64,000 bases of DNA from Actinomyces ruminicola (GTDB taxonomy: Bacteria > Actinomycetota > Actinomycetes > Actinomycetales > Actinomycetaceae): assembly GCF_900103885.1 (NCBI RefSeq), contig NZ_FNIM01000004.1, forward strand, positions 114,611 to 178,610, written 5' to 3'. Positions 54,729 through 63,966 of the stretch are shown piece by piece (the first letter of the stretch is position 1; each line of letters opens with the position of its first letter). The position numbers and the translations under genes are program-made. The notes under the pieces were generated by a model. The model was not told where the DNA came from. It made no database searches and worked only from the letters and a program-made list of their open reading frames with translations.

Positions 54729-57680
54729 ATGACGATCTCCGCGCGCACCCGGTCCGTGTGGGCAAAGTCCGGATACGACCCCGACAGCCGCGTATGGCAG
54801 CCCCTTTGGCTGCACCTGCTAGACAGTGCGGCCGTGGCCGAGCACCTGGCGCGCAACTGGCTGGCGCCGACCGTCCAGGACCTCATTGAGCGCGAGTTCG
54901 CCGGATCCGATTCCGACCTCTCCCCCGTCGACGAGTTCTGCCTGCTGGCTTCCTGGATCGCAGGTGTCCACGACATTGGCAAGTGTTCGCCGGCGTTCTC
55001 CAGCAAGGTCCCGCACCTCGACGATCGGATGCGAGAAGTCGGCCTAAAGCACGAAACACTCAACGCTAACGACCGCCGCAAGATGCCGCACGGGCTGGCT
55101 GGACACGTCGTCCTCCAGCGCTGGCTCCGCACGGAGTACGCCGGCACTCGGGGCAGCTGCAGAGCCCTCGCCTCCGTCGTCGGGGCCCATCACGGCATCC
55201 CGCCTACAAGAGCTGGCGTCACCACCGAATACGCGCTCCACGCCCACCTGCTTGGTGATGAGCCCTGGGATGGTACACGCCGTGAGCTGCTGGATTTCGT
55301 AACCAACAGGACCGGCGCCGCTCCCCTGCTAGGCGCTTGGAACCGCCGCAAGTGGTCCCAGCCGTTCCTCGTCGAGTTGTCCGGCCTGGTCATCGTGGCC
55401 GACTGGATCGCCTCTACCGAGAACTATTTCCCACTGCTTTCTCTGGACGACGACGGTGCCGCCCTGCTCGCATCCAACGCCCATGCTGCCCGCGTCAAAA
55501 GGGGCCTGTCGCTGTTGGAGATCCCCTCGCCGTGGCACCCACGCGACACCGGCACCGATGCCGACTCGCTGCTGACGCAGCGGTTCAGGCTGCCCGACGG
55601 CGCGCGCGCCACCGACATTCAGGCGCATGCGCTCGATGCCGCCCGCACCATGGAACTCCCCGGAATCCTGGTTGTTGAGGATTCCACCGGTGGAGGCAAG
55701 ACCGAGTCGGCGCTCATGGCCGCCGAGGTGCTTGCTGCGCGCACCGGACGCTCGGGCATACTCTTCGCCCTGCCGACCCAGGCAACTACTGACGCCATGT
55801 TCTCCCGCGAGTTGGACTGGCTCGATGCCGTCGAGCGGGCATACGCCGACGACGGCGCTCCCTCGGACTTCGCCGTTCAGTTGATTCACGGTCGCGCCCG
55901 CCTGAACGAGGAGGCCCGGGAGCTGCGACGCCGCGGATACCAACTGCGGGATCGGTTGTTCGGGTCTCTCGGCGGCGAACAAGCGGAAGGCCCGCACCCA
56001 ACGGGTATCGGTTGGGACGAACTGGAAGCAAGCACGAAGGAATCACTCGACGCAGCGGGGCGGCGCGCGGCTGACGTAGCCATCATGGCGTGGTTCAGTG
56101 GGCGGAAGAAGTCGATGCTGTCGGACTTCGTCGTCACCACCGTGGACCATCTGCTATTCGTTGCAATGCGCTCGCCGCATCTGGCGATGCGCCACCTGGG
56201 CCTGTCCCGCAAGGTAGTTGTGGTGGATGAGGTGCACTCCTACTCGACCTACATGAACGCCTACCTTGACCGGGCGCTGACCTGGCTGGCCGCCTACGGC
56301 GTGCCGGTGGTGCTGCTATCCGCGACACTGTCGGAGGCACGCTGCACGGCGATGGTTGATGCGTACCGCCGCGGCCTGCAGCTGTCCAATGGACAAAATC
56401 CCCGTAAGCAATCCGACCCCGAGACGATCGATACGCCTTTCCCGTGCCTGGTTGCAGCCGGTCGCGATTCCACCAAGGTCCTCCCGGTGACCTCCGCGGG
56501 GCGCCACTCCACCGTCCAGATCCGACAGCTCGGCAAAGACGGTTTGCTGCCACTGCTGGAGGACAAGCTCGCCGACGGCGGCTGCGCGCTAGTAGTACGC
56601 AACACTGTGCGCCGTGCGCAAGAGACATATGAGGAGCTGCGCAACATCTTCGGCGAAGAGGTCAGCCTCAACCACGCCCGCTTCACCATTGGTGATCGCC
56701 TTGCCAAGGACGCCGAGCTTCTTCGTCGGTTTGGTCCGCCGCGCAGCCATCCCGAACGCCCACACCGGGCCATCGTCGTCGCCACGCAAGTGGTGGAGCA
56801 GTCGCTCGACGTCGATTTCGACCTGCTCGTCACCGACCTCGCTCCCGTCGACCTGGTACTTCAGCGTATGGGCCGACTGCACCGCCATCAGCGCCCACGT
56901 CCGGCCCGGCTTGCTACGCCCACCTGCTACATAGATTGGCTACCGACGACGGGTACTAGTAAGCCTTCGCTTGAAGGCGGCGCCGAGGCGATCTATGGGG
57001 AGCATGACATGTTGCTCAGCGCCGCCGCCTTACACAGGGTTGTTGACGGCAGCGGCGTCGTGACGGTGCCCGACGACGTCCATGGTCTGATCGAGGCTGT
57101 ATATGGAGATGGCGCCAACGTGCCGTCGGCGTGGCAGGACGCGCTTACGCAAGCGCGCGACGCCTACGCGCAAGAGCTCCAGAACAAGCAAAACGCTGCG
57201 AGGGCGTTCCTACTGGAAGAACCCGAGCGCAGCGGCGAGTCCGTATCACTCATCGACTGGCTTAACACCACGGCGTCAGACAGCGAGGAGACCGGGCGCG
57301 CGCAGGTCCGCGACGGCGAGGACTCGTTGGAAGTCATTCTGCTTGAGCTTCGTCGCGAAGGCGGGCAGGAGGAGCTGCGGACGCTGGCGCACGCGCCCGG
57401 AGCTCCGGGGGCTTTGATTCCAACGGATCAGGTTCCCGGTCGTGACGTTGTACGAGCCATGGCGATGTCTGCCGTACGGCTGCCGGCAGACGTCACCAGG
57501 GGCGACAAGATGGACCGGGCAATTGATGAGCTTGAAGTTCGTGTCGTACCCGCGTGGCAGGCTGACTCACAGCTCCGGGGGCAGCTCTTCCTCCTCCTTG
57601 AGGATGGCCGGGCGCAGCTGGCCGGAACCACCCTCGAATACTCATCCACCACCGGACTGAAGGAGGTCCGCGACGCATGA
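54729..57680 (+). CDS. cas3: Type I-E Cas3 nuclease-helicase
   Basis: 983 residues from the ATG at 54729 (AAAGGAG upstream). The N-terminal HD nuclease has His29, HD at 81-82, His154/155 and Asp225. The SF2 helicase has Walker A DSTGGGKTES (319-328), DEVH at 500-503, SATLS and the C-terminal VDLVLQRMGRLHRH. It cuts and unwinds target DNA recruited by Cascade. It opens a tightly packed operon; its stop overlaps cse1. The motifs I can check are intact. Confidence 0.95.
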   Translation: MTISARTRSVWAKSGYDPDSRVWQPLWLHLLDSAAVAEHLARNWLAPTVQDLIEREFAGSDSDLSPVDEFCLLASWIAGVHDIGKCSPAFSSKVPHLDDRMREVGLKHETLNANDRRKMPHGLAGHVVLQRWLRTEYAGTRGSCRALASVVGAHHGIPPTRAGVTTEYALHAHLLGDEPWDGTRRELLDFVTNRTGAAPLLGAWNRRKWSQPFLVELSGLVIVADWIASTENYFPLLSLDDDGAALLASNAHAARVKRGLSLLEIPSPWHPRDTGTDADSLLTQRFRLPDGARATDIQAHALDAARTMELPGILVVEDSTGGGKTESALMAAEVLAARTGRSGILFALPTQATTDAMFSRELDWLDAVERAYADDGAPSDFAVQLIHGRARLNEEARELRRRGYQLRDRLFGSLGGEQAEGPHPTGIGWDELEASTKESLDAAGRRAADVAIMAWFSGRKKSMLSDFVVTTVDHLLFVAMRSPHLAMRHLGLSRKVVVVDEVHSYSTYMNAYLDRALTWLAAYGVPVVLLSATLSEARCTAMVDAYRRGLQLSNGQNPRKQSDPETIDTPFPCLVAAGRDSTKVLPVTSAGRHSTVQIRQLGKDGLLPLLEDKLADGGCALVVRNTVRRAQETYEELRNIFGEEVSLNHARFTIGDRLAKDAELLRRFGPPRSHPERPHRAIVVATQVVEQSLDVDFDLLVTDLAPVDLVLQRMGRLHRHQRPRPARLATPTCYIDWLPTTGTSKPSLEGGAEAIYGEHDMLLSAAALHRVVDGSGVVTVPDDVHGLIEAVYGDGANVPSAWQDALTQARDAYAQELQNKQNAARAFLLEEPERSGESVSLIDWLNTTASDSEETGRAQVRDGEDSLEVILLELRREGGQEELRTLAHAPGAPGALIPTDQVPGRDVVRAMAMSAVRLPADVTRGDKMDRAIDELEVRVVPAWQADSQLRGQLFLLLEDGRAQLAGTTLEYSSTTGLKEVRDA

Positions 57681-59335
57681 CAGCAAGCTTCAATCTTCTC
57701 GACGAGCCCTGGATCAGGGTGGCCCGACTCGACGGCACACCCGCTGAGGTCTCTCTCCTCACCCTTTTCCACGATGCGGCAAACATAGAGGGCATACACG
57801 GAGAGATCGCCAGTCAAGACATGGCAATCCTGCGTCTGCTCCTGGCCATCTGCCACCGCGCCATGGACGGCCCGAAGGATCTGGACGCGTGGGAGGAGTA
57901 CTGGGACGAGCCGGGCAGGCTCGGAACAGACGCAGCCGTCTATCTCGAGCGCTTCCGGGACCGATTCGACCTGCGCGACCCCGAGCGGCCATTCTTTCAA
58001 GTGGCCGGGATTCACTCGGCTTCGGGCAAGATCTCAGGCTTGGAGTCCCTGATCGTGGACGTGCCCAACGGCAATCCCTTCTTCACCACCCGCATTGCCG
58101 AGGGCCTGGATTCCATCAGTTGGGCGGAGGCCGCGAGATGGCTGGTACACGTCCACGCCTACGACCCCTCAGGTATTCGGTCCGGCGCCGTCGGCGACCC
58201 GCAGGTAAAGAATGGCAAGGGCTACCCGATTGGTCCGGGGTGGACCGGCCAGATCGGCGCCGTAGCTGTAACCGGCAAAAACCTTGAGCGCACGCTGCTG
58301 CTCAACACCGTAGTCTGCAAAGAAACAGAGGGTCTGCACGAAGTCAATTCGGAGTTCGACCTCGCCCCGTGGGAGCGAGATCCCGATGGCCCGGCGGGTT
58401 CGCTATCGTTGGAACCGACCGGCCCGGTCTCCTGCTACACGTGGCAGACGCGGCGGGTCCTGCTGCACGGTGAGGACGACTCGGTTACCGGACTGTTTCT
58501 TGGAAACGGGGACAAGGCCACCCCGCAGAACCGCTTCTCTGTTGAGCCCATGACGGCGTGGCGCTTCTCCGAGCCGCAGACCAAGAAGCTCAAGGCCCCC
58601 GTCTACATGCCGCGCAAGTTGCCGACGGATCGGGCCTTCTGGCGAGGATTGTCCTCGCTGATCGCGCAGCTAAGTCCCTCACTGACGGTCAAGGGCGCGG
58701 GAGAGGTGACCAGATTCATGCCTCCCGGCGTGGTGAACTTCTACCAGGGCCTCATGATGTATGAAATCGTTCCATTGTCGGGCCTCATACCATTGCATGC
58801 CACCGGCATCGCATACGGTTCGAAAGAGGCCGTTGTGGAGGAACTGGTAGACGATGTCCTGGTACTGCCGACAAGGCTGCTCGATCCCAAGGAAACGCGC
58901 TTGGTTGCCGTGGTCCGGGACGCCATGGAGCAGACCGAGCAGGTGGCCGGCGCGCTACGTAATCTCGCCGCAAATCTAGACCGCGCCAGTGGCGGCAGCC
59001 CGGATACCGGCTCGGCGGCTCGTGATCGTGCCAGCAGCGCCTTCTACCAAGTGATTGATGAGGAGTTCCCCCGCTGGCTCGCTTCCCTGGCAGAGATCGC
59101 CCCGACGACGGGGCGCGAGCAATGGCAGACCCTCCTGCGATCGGAAGCCTGGCGGCAGCAGGACGCACTCGCTTCCACGGCACCGTACACCGCCTTCGCC
59201 GGTCGGGGCGAGGGAACGGGACGCATGGACGTCAGCCGCGCCCTGGTCTTCTTCCGTGCGGCGCTCAACAAGATCATCCCTCCACCCGATAGCGAAGACA
59301 CACCCAACGATGAAGAAAAGAGGACAGTTGCATGA
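57677..59335 (+). CDS. casA: Type I-E Cascade large subunit Cse1
   Basis: 552 residues, ATG overlapping the cas3 stop. N-terminal FNLLDEPWIRVARLDG and later FFQVAGIHSASGKISGLES are typical of Cse1/Cas8e, which recognises the PAM and recruits Cas3. The C-terminal four-helix bundle with ALVFFRAALNKIIPP is present. One copy per Cascade. Length fits the usual 500-550. Confidence 0.93.
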   Translation: MTASFNLLDEPWIRVARLDGTPAEVSLLTLFHDAANIEGIHGEIASQDMAILRLLLAICHRAMDGPKDLDAWEEYWDEPGRLGTDAAVYLERFRDRFDLRDPERPFFQVAGIHSASGKISGLESLIVDVPNGNPFFTTRIAEGLDSISWAEAARWLVHVHAYDPSGIRSGAVGDPQVKNGKGYPIGPGWTGQIGAVAVTGKNLERTLLLNTVVCKETEGLHEVNSEFDLAPWERDPDGPAGSLSLEPTGPVSCYTWQTRRVLLHGEDDSVTGLFLGNGDKATPQNRFSVEPMTAWRFSEPQTKKLKAPVYMPRKLPTDRAFWRGLSSLIAQLSPSLTVKGAGEVTRFMPPGVVNFYQGLMMYEIVPLSGLIPLHATGIAYGSKEAVVEELVDDVLVLPTRLLDPKETRLVAVVRDAMEQTEQVAGALRNLAANLDRASGGSPDTGSAARDRASSAFYQVIDEEFPRWLASLAEIAPTTGREQWQTLLRSEAWRQQDALASTAPYTAFAGRGEGTGRMDVSRALVFFRAALNKIIPPPDSEDTPNDEEKRTVA

Positions 59336-59967
59336 CGCAGCCAGATTCCGACGCTCCCACAGGACCCCAAAGCACAGCACCGCCGCAAAAGCCGAGACGC
59401 AGGCTCAAGGCAGACGCCGGGCAACTCGTGGATAAGCGCCTGGGCGGGAAGAATGGCCTACAGGCCCGCTACCTGCGCAACGAGTCTCAGGGACGCGCCG
59501 ACGTTGCTGCCCTGCGCAAGGCAGCAAGTCGAGCTCCCGGGGATCTTCCCGAGGTCTGGTCGTTGAGCGCCGTACCCGTTGCTTCCGGTGCCGGAGACAC
59601 TCCGACCCGGGAAGAGATCGCCGTGCACACGGCCATGACCTTGTATGCCGTGCACCAGCAGTCGCGGACCGAGGGCATGTTCCAGCCCGGAGTCGGCCTT
59701 GGCCAAGCAGCCCGGGATTTAATCGGCCCGCATGACCAGGAGAACCCCTCCGCGCGTGCGCGGTTCAACGCCCTGGTTACTTCCACAACCGTCAATGAGC
59801 TGCGCCATCATCTGCGGAGTTTCATTTCGCAGTTGCGCGCCCGAAGCATCCCCTTGGATCACGCCATGCTCGCCGACGACTTGGTTGATTTCCAACGTCC
59901 AGGAAGTGCCAAGGATGTCCGGCTGCGGTGGTCCCGCCAGTACGGATGGATCCCTGCCGCCGATTAG
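59332..59967 (+). CDS. casB: Type I-E Cascade small subunit Cse2
   Basis: 211 residues, ATG overlapping the cse1 stop (ATGA). All-helical; the conserved DLPEVWSLSAVP and SARARFNALVTST segments match Cse2, which binds displaced DNA in Cascade as a dimer. The first 35 residues are polar and low complexity. Confidence 0.9.
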   Translation: MTQPDSDAPTGPQSTAPPQKPRRRLKADAGQLVDKRLGGKNGLQARYLRNESQGRADVAALRKAASRAPGDLPEVWSLSAVPVASGAGDTPTREEIAVHTAMTLYAVHQQSRTEGMFQPGVGLGQAARDLIGPHDQENPSARARFNALVTSTTVNELRHHLRSFISQLRARSIPLDHAMLADDLVDFQRPGSAKDVRLRWSRQYGWIPAAD

Positions 59968-60043
59968 ACCGCCTCGGCATCCGAGTCAGCGACCTTCGCT
60001 TCCACCGACTTCCCACCCGCCCCTTCAACCCCGGAGAACTGAA

Positions 60044-61171
60044 ATGAGCACCTACGTCGACCTCCACATCATCCAGAACCTGCCGCCGTCCTGCGTCAAC
60101 CGCGATGACTCCGGCTCCCCCAAATCCGCATCCTACGGCGGGGTACGCCGCCTGCGGGTATCCAGCCAGTCGTGGAAGCGGGCCACGCGCCTGTACTTCA
60201 ACGAGCTCCTGGACGCCTCCGACGTCGGCATCCGCACCAAGCGTGTCGTCGAACTGCTGGCAAACAAGATCGCGGATGAGGCCACCGACCTCGCCGAGTC
60301 CGCCCCCACACTGGCCGAGGAGGTATTTAAAGCAGCCAAGATCAAGCTCTCCCCTCCCCGCGGCAAGAAGGACGCTCCGCAGGAATCCGGTTACCTACTG
60401 TTCCTCTCAACGAGTCAGGTCGCGCGACTGGCCGGACTCGCCATAGCTGCCGCTCGGAGCGGCGAGAAGGTTGATGCCAAGGAGATCAAGAAGATCTTCA
60501 AGGAGGCCCACGCCGTCGACGTTTCCTTGTTTGGTCGCATGGTCGCGGATGACACCGACCTTAACGTCGACGCCGCCTGCCAGGTCGCGCACGCGATCTC
60601 CACCCACGCCGCCGAGAACGAATACGACTTCTTCACCGCCGTCGACGACGCGAAGTCACGCTCCGAGGAGGAGGACGCCGGCGCCGGCATGATGGGCACG
60701 GTCGAGTTCTCCTCGGCCACGATGTACCGCTACGCCACCGTCAACTTCGACCTACTCGCCGAGAACCTGGGCAACACCGATGCCGCCCTGCGCGCACTCG
60801 AGGTCTTCGTCAAGGGTTTCTGCCTATCCATGCCTACCGGGAAGCAGAACACCTTCGCCAACCGGACCGTGCCCGAGGCAATCGTCATCTCCGTGCGGGA
60901 CGACCAACCGGTCTCCCTGGTGGGCGCGTTCGAGCAGCCCGTACGCACCGACGAGATTCATGGCTATCTGGGTCGCTCTATCGAGGCGCTGGCGGAGCAC
61001 GCACGCGCGTTGGAAAACACCTACGGTCTGCACCCCGCAGCGAGCTTCGTCGTCTCCCTGAAGGACTCCGACGCCGTCGCCTCCCTGGGCGAGCGGGTCT
61101 CCTTCGCGGAGCTGTCCGGCCGCCTGCGGGATACCGTGGCGGCACGCGTGGCCAATGAGGAGCAGGCCTGA
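60044..61171 (+). CDS. casC: Type I-E Cascade backbone subunit Cas7
   Basis: 375 residues from the ATG at 60044, with GGAGAACTGAA upstream; earlier in-frame sequence lies in cse2. Family segments VDLHIIQNLPPSCVNRDDSG, KSASYGGVRRLRVSSQSWKR and VEFSSATMYRYATVNFDLL identify Cse4/Cas7e, which forms the six-copy crRNA-binding backbone. A 76-nt gap separates it from cse2, the largest between cas genes here. Confidence 0.94.
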   Translation: MSTYVDLHIIQNLPPSCVNRDDSGSPKSASYGGVRRLRVSSQSWKRATRLYFNELLDASDVGIRTKRVVELLANKIADEATDLAESAPTLAEEVFKAAKIKLSPPRGKKDAPQESGYLLFLSTSQVARLAGLAIAAARSGEKVDAKEIKKIFKEAHAVDVSLFGRMVADDTDLNVDAACQVAHAISTHAAENEYDFFTAVDDAKSRSEEEDAGAGMMGTVEFSSATMYRYATVNFDLLAENLGNTDAALRALEVFVKGFCLSMPTGKQNTFANRTVPEAIVISVRDDQPVSLVGAFEQPVRTDEIHGYLGRSIEALAEHARALENTYGLHPAASFVVSLKDSDAVASLGERVSFAELSGRLRDTVAARVANEEQA

Positions 61172-61908
61172 TGGCTGTTCTCCTGCTACGACTTGCGGGC
61201 CCGATGCAGGCGTGGGGGGTGAAGTCACGGTTCACCGTGCGGGCCACGGAACTTGCCCCCACCAAAAGCGGAGTGATCGGCATGCTCGCCTCGGCGGTAG
61301 GACGACGGCGGACGGATCCGATCGAGGATCTGCTGAAGCTCCGCTTCGGCGTCCGCAAGGACCAGCCCGGCACCGTGATCCGCGACTTTCACACCGCCCG
61401 CTCATTCGACGGCAAGGACTCCATGCCACTGTCAGAGCGCTACTACCTCACAGACGCCGTATTCCTGGCCGGGATCGAGGGAGACGATGTACTCCTTCAG
61501 GGGCTAGACGAAGCGGTCAAGCGCCCCGTCTTCCCCCTGTACCTGGGCAGACGCTCATGTCCGCCGACGCAGCCCCTGTCGCTGGGGCTGCGCGACGCGC
61601 CGCTCTATGATGCGCTTAAGGAGGAACCTTGGTTGGCCTCACCGTGGTTCCGTCGGCGCCATCGGCACTCGGCTTTCAACGCCGAGTTGCTCCTGGACCG
61701 GGATGCCGTGCCCGACGATGCACACACGGGCGCTCTCCGCGGAAGTCGCGATGTTCCGATGTCCTTCGATCCGCGCCGTCGCGAGTACGGGTTCCGCCAA
61801 GTAGAGCGGCTGGAAGTACAGGTGACCGCGCCCGCGGATGAGCCGTCTCCATCCGCGGATACCCACGATCCAATGGCCGATGTGGAGGAGGCCGCGCAGT
61901 GTTCCTGA
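61171..61908 (+). CDS. casD: Type I-E Cascade subunit Cas5
   Basis: 245 residues, ATG overlapping the cas7 stop. RAMP fold with LLLRLAGPMQAWGVKSRF and TELAPTKSGVIGMLASAVG, typical of Cas5e, which holds the crRNA 5' handle. The last 30 residues are Asp/Ser/Pro-rich. Its end overlaps cas6e by 10 bp. Confidence 0.93.
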   Translation: MAVLLLRLAGPMQAWGVKSRFTVRATELAPTKSGVIGMLASAVGRRRTDPIEDLLKLRFGVRKDQPGTVIRDFHTARSFDGKDSMPLSERYYLTDAVFLAGIEGDDVLLQGLDEAVKRPVFPLYLGRRSCPPTQPLSLGLRDAPLYDALKEEPWLASPWFRRRHRHSAFNAELLLDRDAVPDDAHTGALRGSRDVPMSFDPRRREYGFRQVERLEVQVTAPADEPSPSADTHDPMADVEEAAQCS

Positions 61909-62582
61909 CGAAGATTGACCTCAATCCGTCCCGGCGCCTCGCTCGTAAGTACCTGGGCTCTCCGCAGGTTATGCACGCCGTCGTCATGAAGGCGGCGGGA
62001 GAAGACACTGGGGACGGCGTAGGCAGAGTCCTGTGGCGAGTGGATCCCGGAGCAAGTACCTCTCTCTACTTGCTCACCCCCTCGAAGCCCGACTGTACAC
62101 AGATCATCTCCGACGCCGGCGTACACGACTCGCAGGCCCGGTCTCTCGACTACTCGCCGTTCCTGAACCAGCTGGACAGCGGTCAGTTGTGGGCGTTCCG
62201 GCTGGCGGCCAATCCCTCACGTTCGGTCGCGCAGGGGCCCGGCAAACGCGGAAAGCGGTACGGTCACGTCACCGTCGAGCAGCAACGCCAGTGGTTGATA
62301 AGCCGCACCCTCGAATACGGCTTCGAACTCGTTCGCGTCGAAGGGAAGGACGACGAAGCAGCGCAATCCGTCGTCATCGTCCGCCGAGAACGCCCAGTCT
62401 TCAACCGCCAACGACCTGACGCCGAAGTGCGCGACCGAGTCACGATCAACCGGACCGTCTATGAAGGCGTTCTGCAAGTGACGGATCCGAACAAGCTCCG
62501 TCACGCGTTGGTGGCAGGTATCGGGCGCTCAAAGGCATATGGGTGTGGCCTCATGACTCTAGCCAGAGTGAGGCGGGGCTAG
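61899..62582 (+). CDS. casE: Type I-E crRNA endoribonuclease Cas6e
   Basis: 227 residues, GTG start. N-terminal MFLTKIDLNPSRRLARKYLG (family start) and the Gly-rich C-terminal loop GIGRSKAYGCGLMTLARV are clear. A His suited to catalysis lies in PQVMHAVVM (about residue 26). It cuts pre-crRNA at repeat hairpins such as the CCCCGC-GCGA-GCGGGG stem at the end of the window. Confidence 0.92.
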   Translation: MFLTKIDLNPSRRLARKYLGSPQVMHAVVMKAAGEDTGDGVGRVLWRVDPGASTSLYLLTPSKPDCTQIISDAGVHDSQARSLDYSPFLNQLDSGQLWAFRLAANPSRSVAQGPGKRGKRYGHVTVEQQRQWLISRTLEYGFELVRVEGKDDEAAQSVVIVRRERPVFNRQRPDAEVRDRVTINRTVYEGVLQVTDPNKLRHALVAGIGRSKAYGCGLMTLARVRRG

Positions 62583-62585
62583 CCC

Positions 62586-63524
62586 ATGGCTCGAATGCTG
62601 CCGGTTCCCGTGACGGCGCTCCCGCGTGTGCAGGATCGCATGACGTTCCTCTATGTGGAGCACTGCGTGGTGCATCGCGAAGACGGAGCGCTTACTGCAC
62701 GCAACGACCAGGGCACTGTCCGGGTCCCGGCAGCCTCGCTGATCGCGGTGCTTTTGGGCCCCGGAACCTCGGTGAGTCACCAGGCCATGTGTCTGCTGGG
62801 CGAGTGCGGAACGACCGCCGTTTGGGTGGGAGAACGGGGCGTGCGCTACTACGCACATGGACGCTCGCTGGCGACTTCGACCCGCTTGCTGGAGGAACAG
62901 GCGGCCCGAGTCTCCTCGCCACAAAAGCGTCTGCGGGTGGCCCGCGAAATGTACTGCATGCGCTTCCACGGCGAGGATGTCAGCGGCCTCACCATGCAGC
63001 AGCTGCGCGGTAGAGAGGGCGCCCGCGTACGCGAAATCTATCGGGAGAACTCACGCAGGACCGGCGTTCCGTGGACCCGACGTGACTACCGTCCCGACGA
63101 CTTCGAGGCGTCGGATCCGATCAACCAGGCGCTTTCCACCGCCCATGCCGCCCTTTACGGGGTAGTGCACGGAGTCATTGTTTCGCTGGGATGTTCGCCC
63201 GGCCTGGGCTTCGTACATACCGGGCACGAGCGTTCTTTCGTGTACGATGTCGCAGACCTCTACAAGGCGGAAACGACAATTCCAATGGCTTTCGACGTCG
63301 TCGCAGAGGGCATGGAGGACCTGACAGGTACCACAAGGCGCCGGGTACGGGACAAAGTGTTCGAGTTGCAAGTCATCGAGCGCGCTGTCAAGGACATCTG
63401 CAGTCTGCTTGGCGCCGAGGAGCAGGACGACCTGAGCGTCAACGTGGTGTCTTTGTGGGACTACCAGCGGCGCGTAGTCGCCGGAGGGGCGAACTACTCA
63501 GAAGAGGATGCGGGCGGATGGTAG
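62586..63524 (+). CDS. cas1: CRISPR adaptation integrase Cas1
   Basis: 312 residues. The three metal ligands are at Glu144 (RGREGARVRE), His211 (LGFVHTGHERSFVYD) and Asp224 (VADLYK), as in type I-E Cas1. It integrates spacers with Cas2. It starts 3 nt after cas6e and its end overlaps cas2. Confidence 0.95.
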   Translation: MARMLPVPVTALPRVQDRMTFLYVEHCVVHREDGALTARNDQGTVRVPAASLIAVLLGPGTSVSHQAMCLLGECGTTAVWVGERGVRYYAHGRSLATSTRLLEEQAARVSSPQKRLRVAREMYCMRFHGEDVSGLTMQQLRGREGARVREIYRENSRRTGVPWTRRDYRPDDFEASDPINQALSTAHAALYGVVHGVIVSLGCSPGLGFVHTGHERSFVYDVADLYKAETTIPMAFDVVAEGMEDLTGTTRRRVRDKVFELQVIERAVKDICSLLGAEEQDDLSVNVVSLWDYQRRVVAGGANYSEEDAGGW

Positions 63525-63910
63525 TGCTGATTCTTTCGGCCGCGCCCGCATCACTACGGGGCGCCATGACGCGCTGGCTGCTAGAGGTAAGTCCAGGCGT
63601 ATTCGTCGGGCACCTGTCTGCCCGGGTGCGCGAACAACTGTGGGAACTCGTCAGGGCATACATCGGTGATGGGCGTGCGCTGCTCATCTGGTCCGCGCGC
63701 TCCGAGCAGCACTTCGAAATCGCTTCGCTCGGCCACGACCGCGACCCTGTCGATATTGAGGGCTGTATAGTTATGCGTACCCCATACCGGCAGATTGAAG
63801 GCGCGACGCCAATCCCCGGCGCCGTGAAGCCCGCCAAGGAATCATGGTCGATTGCTGCTCGACGGCGTCGCTTCCGCAACTCGGCGGAACGGGCACTAGG
63901 TCAGCAGTAA
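63518..63910 (+). CDS. cas2: CRISPR adaptation protein Cas2 (I-E type)
   Basis: 130 residues from the ATG at 63518, overlapping the cas1 stop. MVVLILSAAPASLRGAMTRWLLEVSPGVFVG (quoted in part) and RYLLIWSARSEQHFEI-type strands match Cas2e; the enzyme lacks the usual nuclease Asp pattern, as in the E. coli form. It is longer than E. coli Cas2 (94 residues) by a basic tail ending AARRRRFRNSAERALGQQ. Confidence 0.9.
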   Translation: MVVLILSAAPASLRGAMTRWLLEVSPGVFVGHLSARVREQLWELVRAYIGDGRALLIWSARSEQHFEIASLGHDRDPVDIEGCIVMRTPYRQIEGATPIPGAVKPAKESWSIAARRRRFRNSAERALGQQ

Positions 63911-63966
63911 AGGAATCGGGTGTAGAGTCTGCTGTCGCGCCGTTGGGATTCCAAGGATCTACAAGT
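63911..63966 (+). promoter_or_regulatory. CRISPR leader
   Basis: 56 bases between cas2 and the first repeat, less GC-rich than the genes. Expected to hold the array promoter and the integration signal; no motif stands out. Confidence 0.6.
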
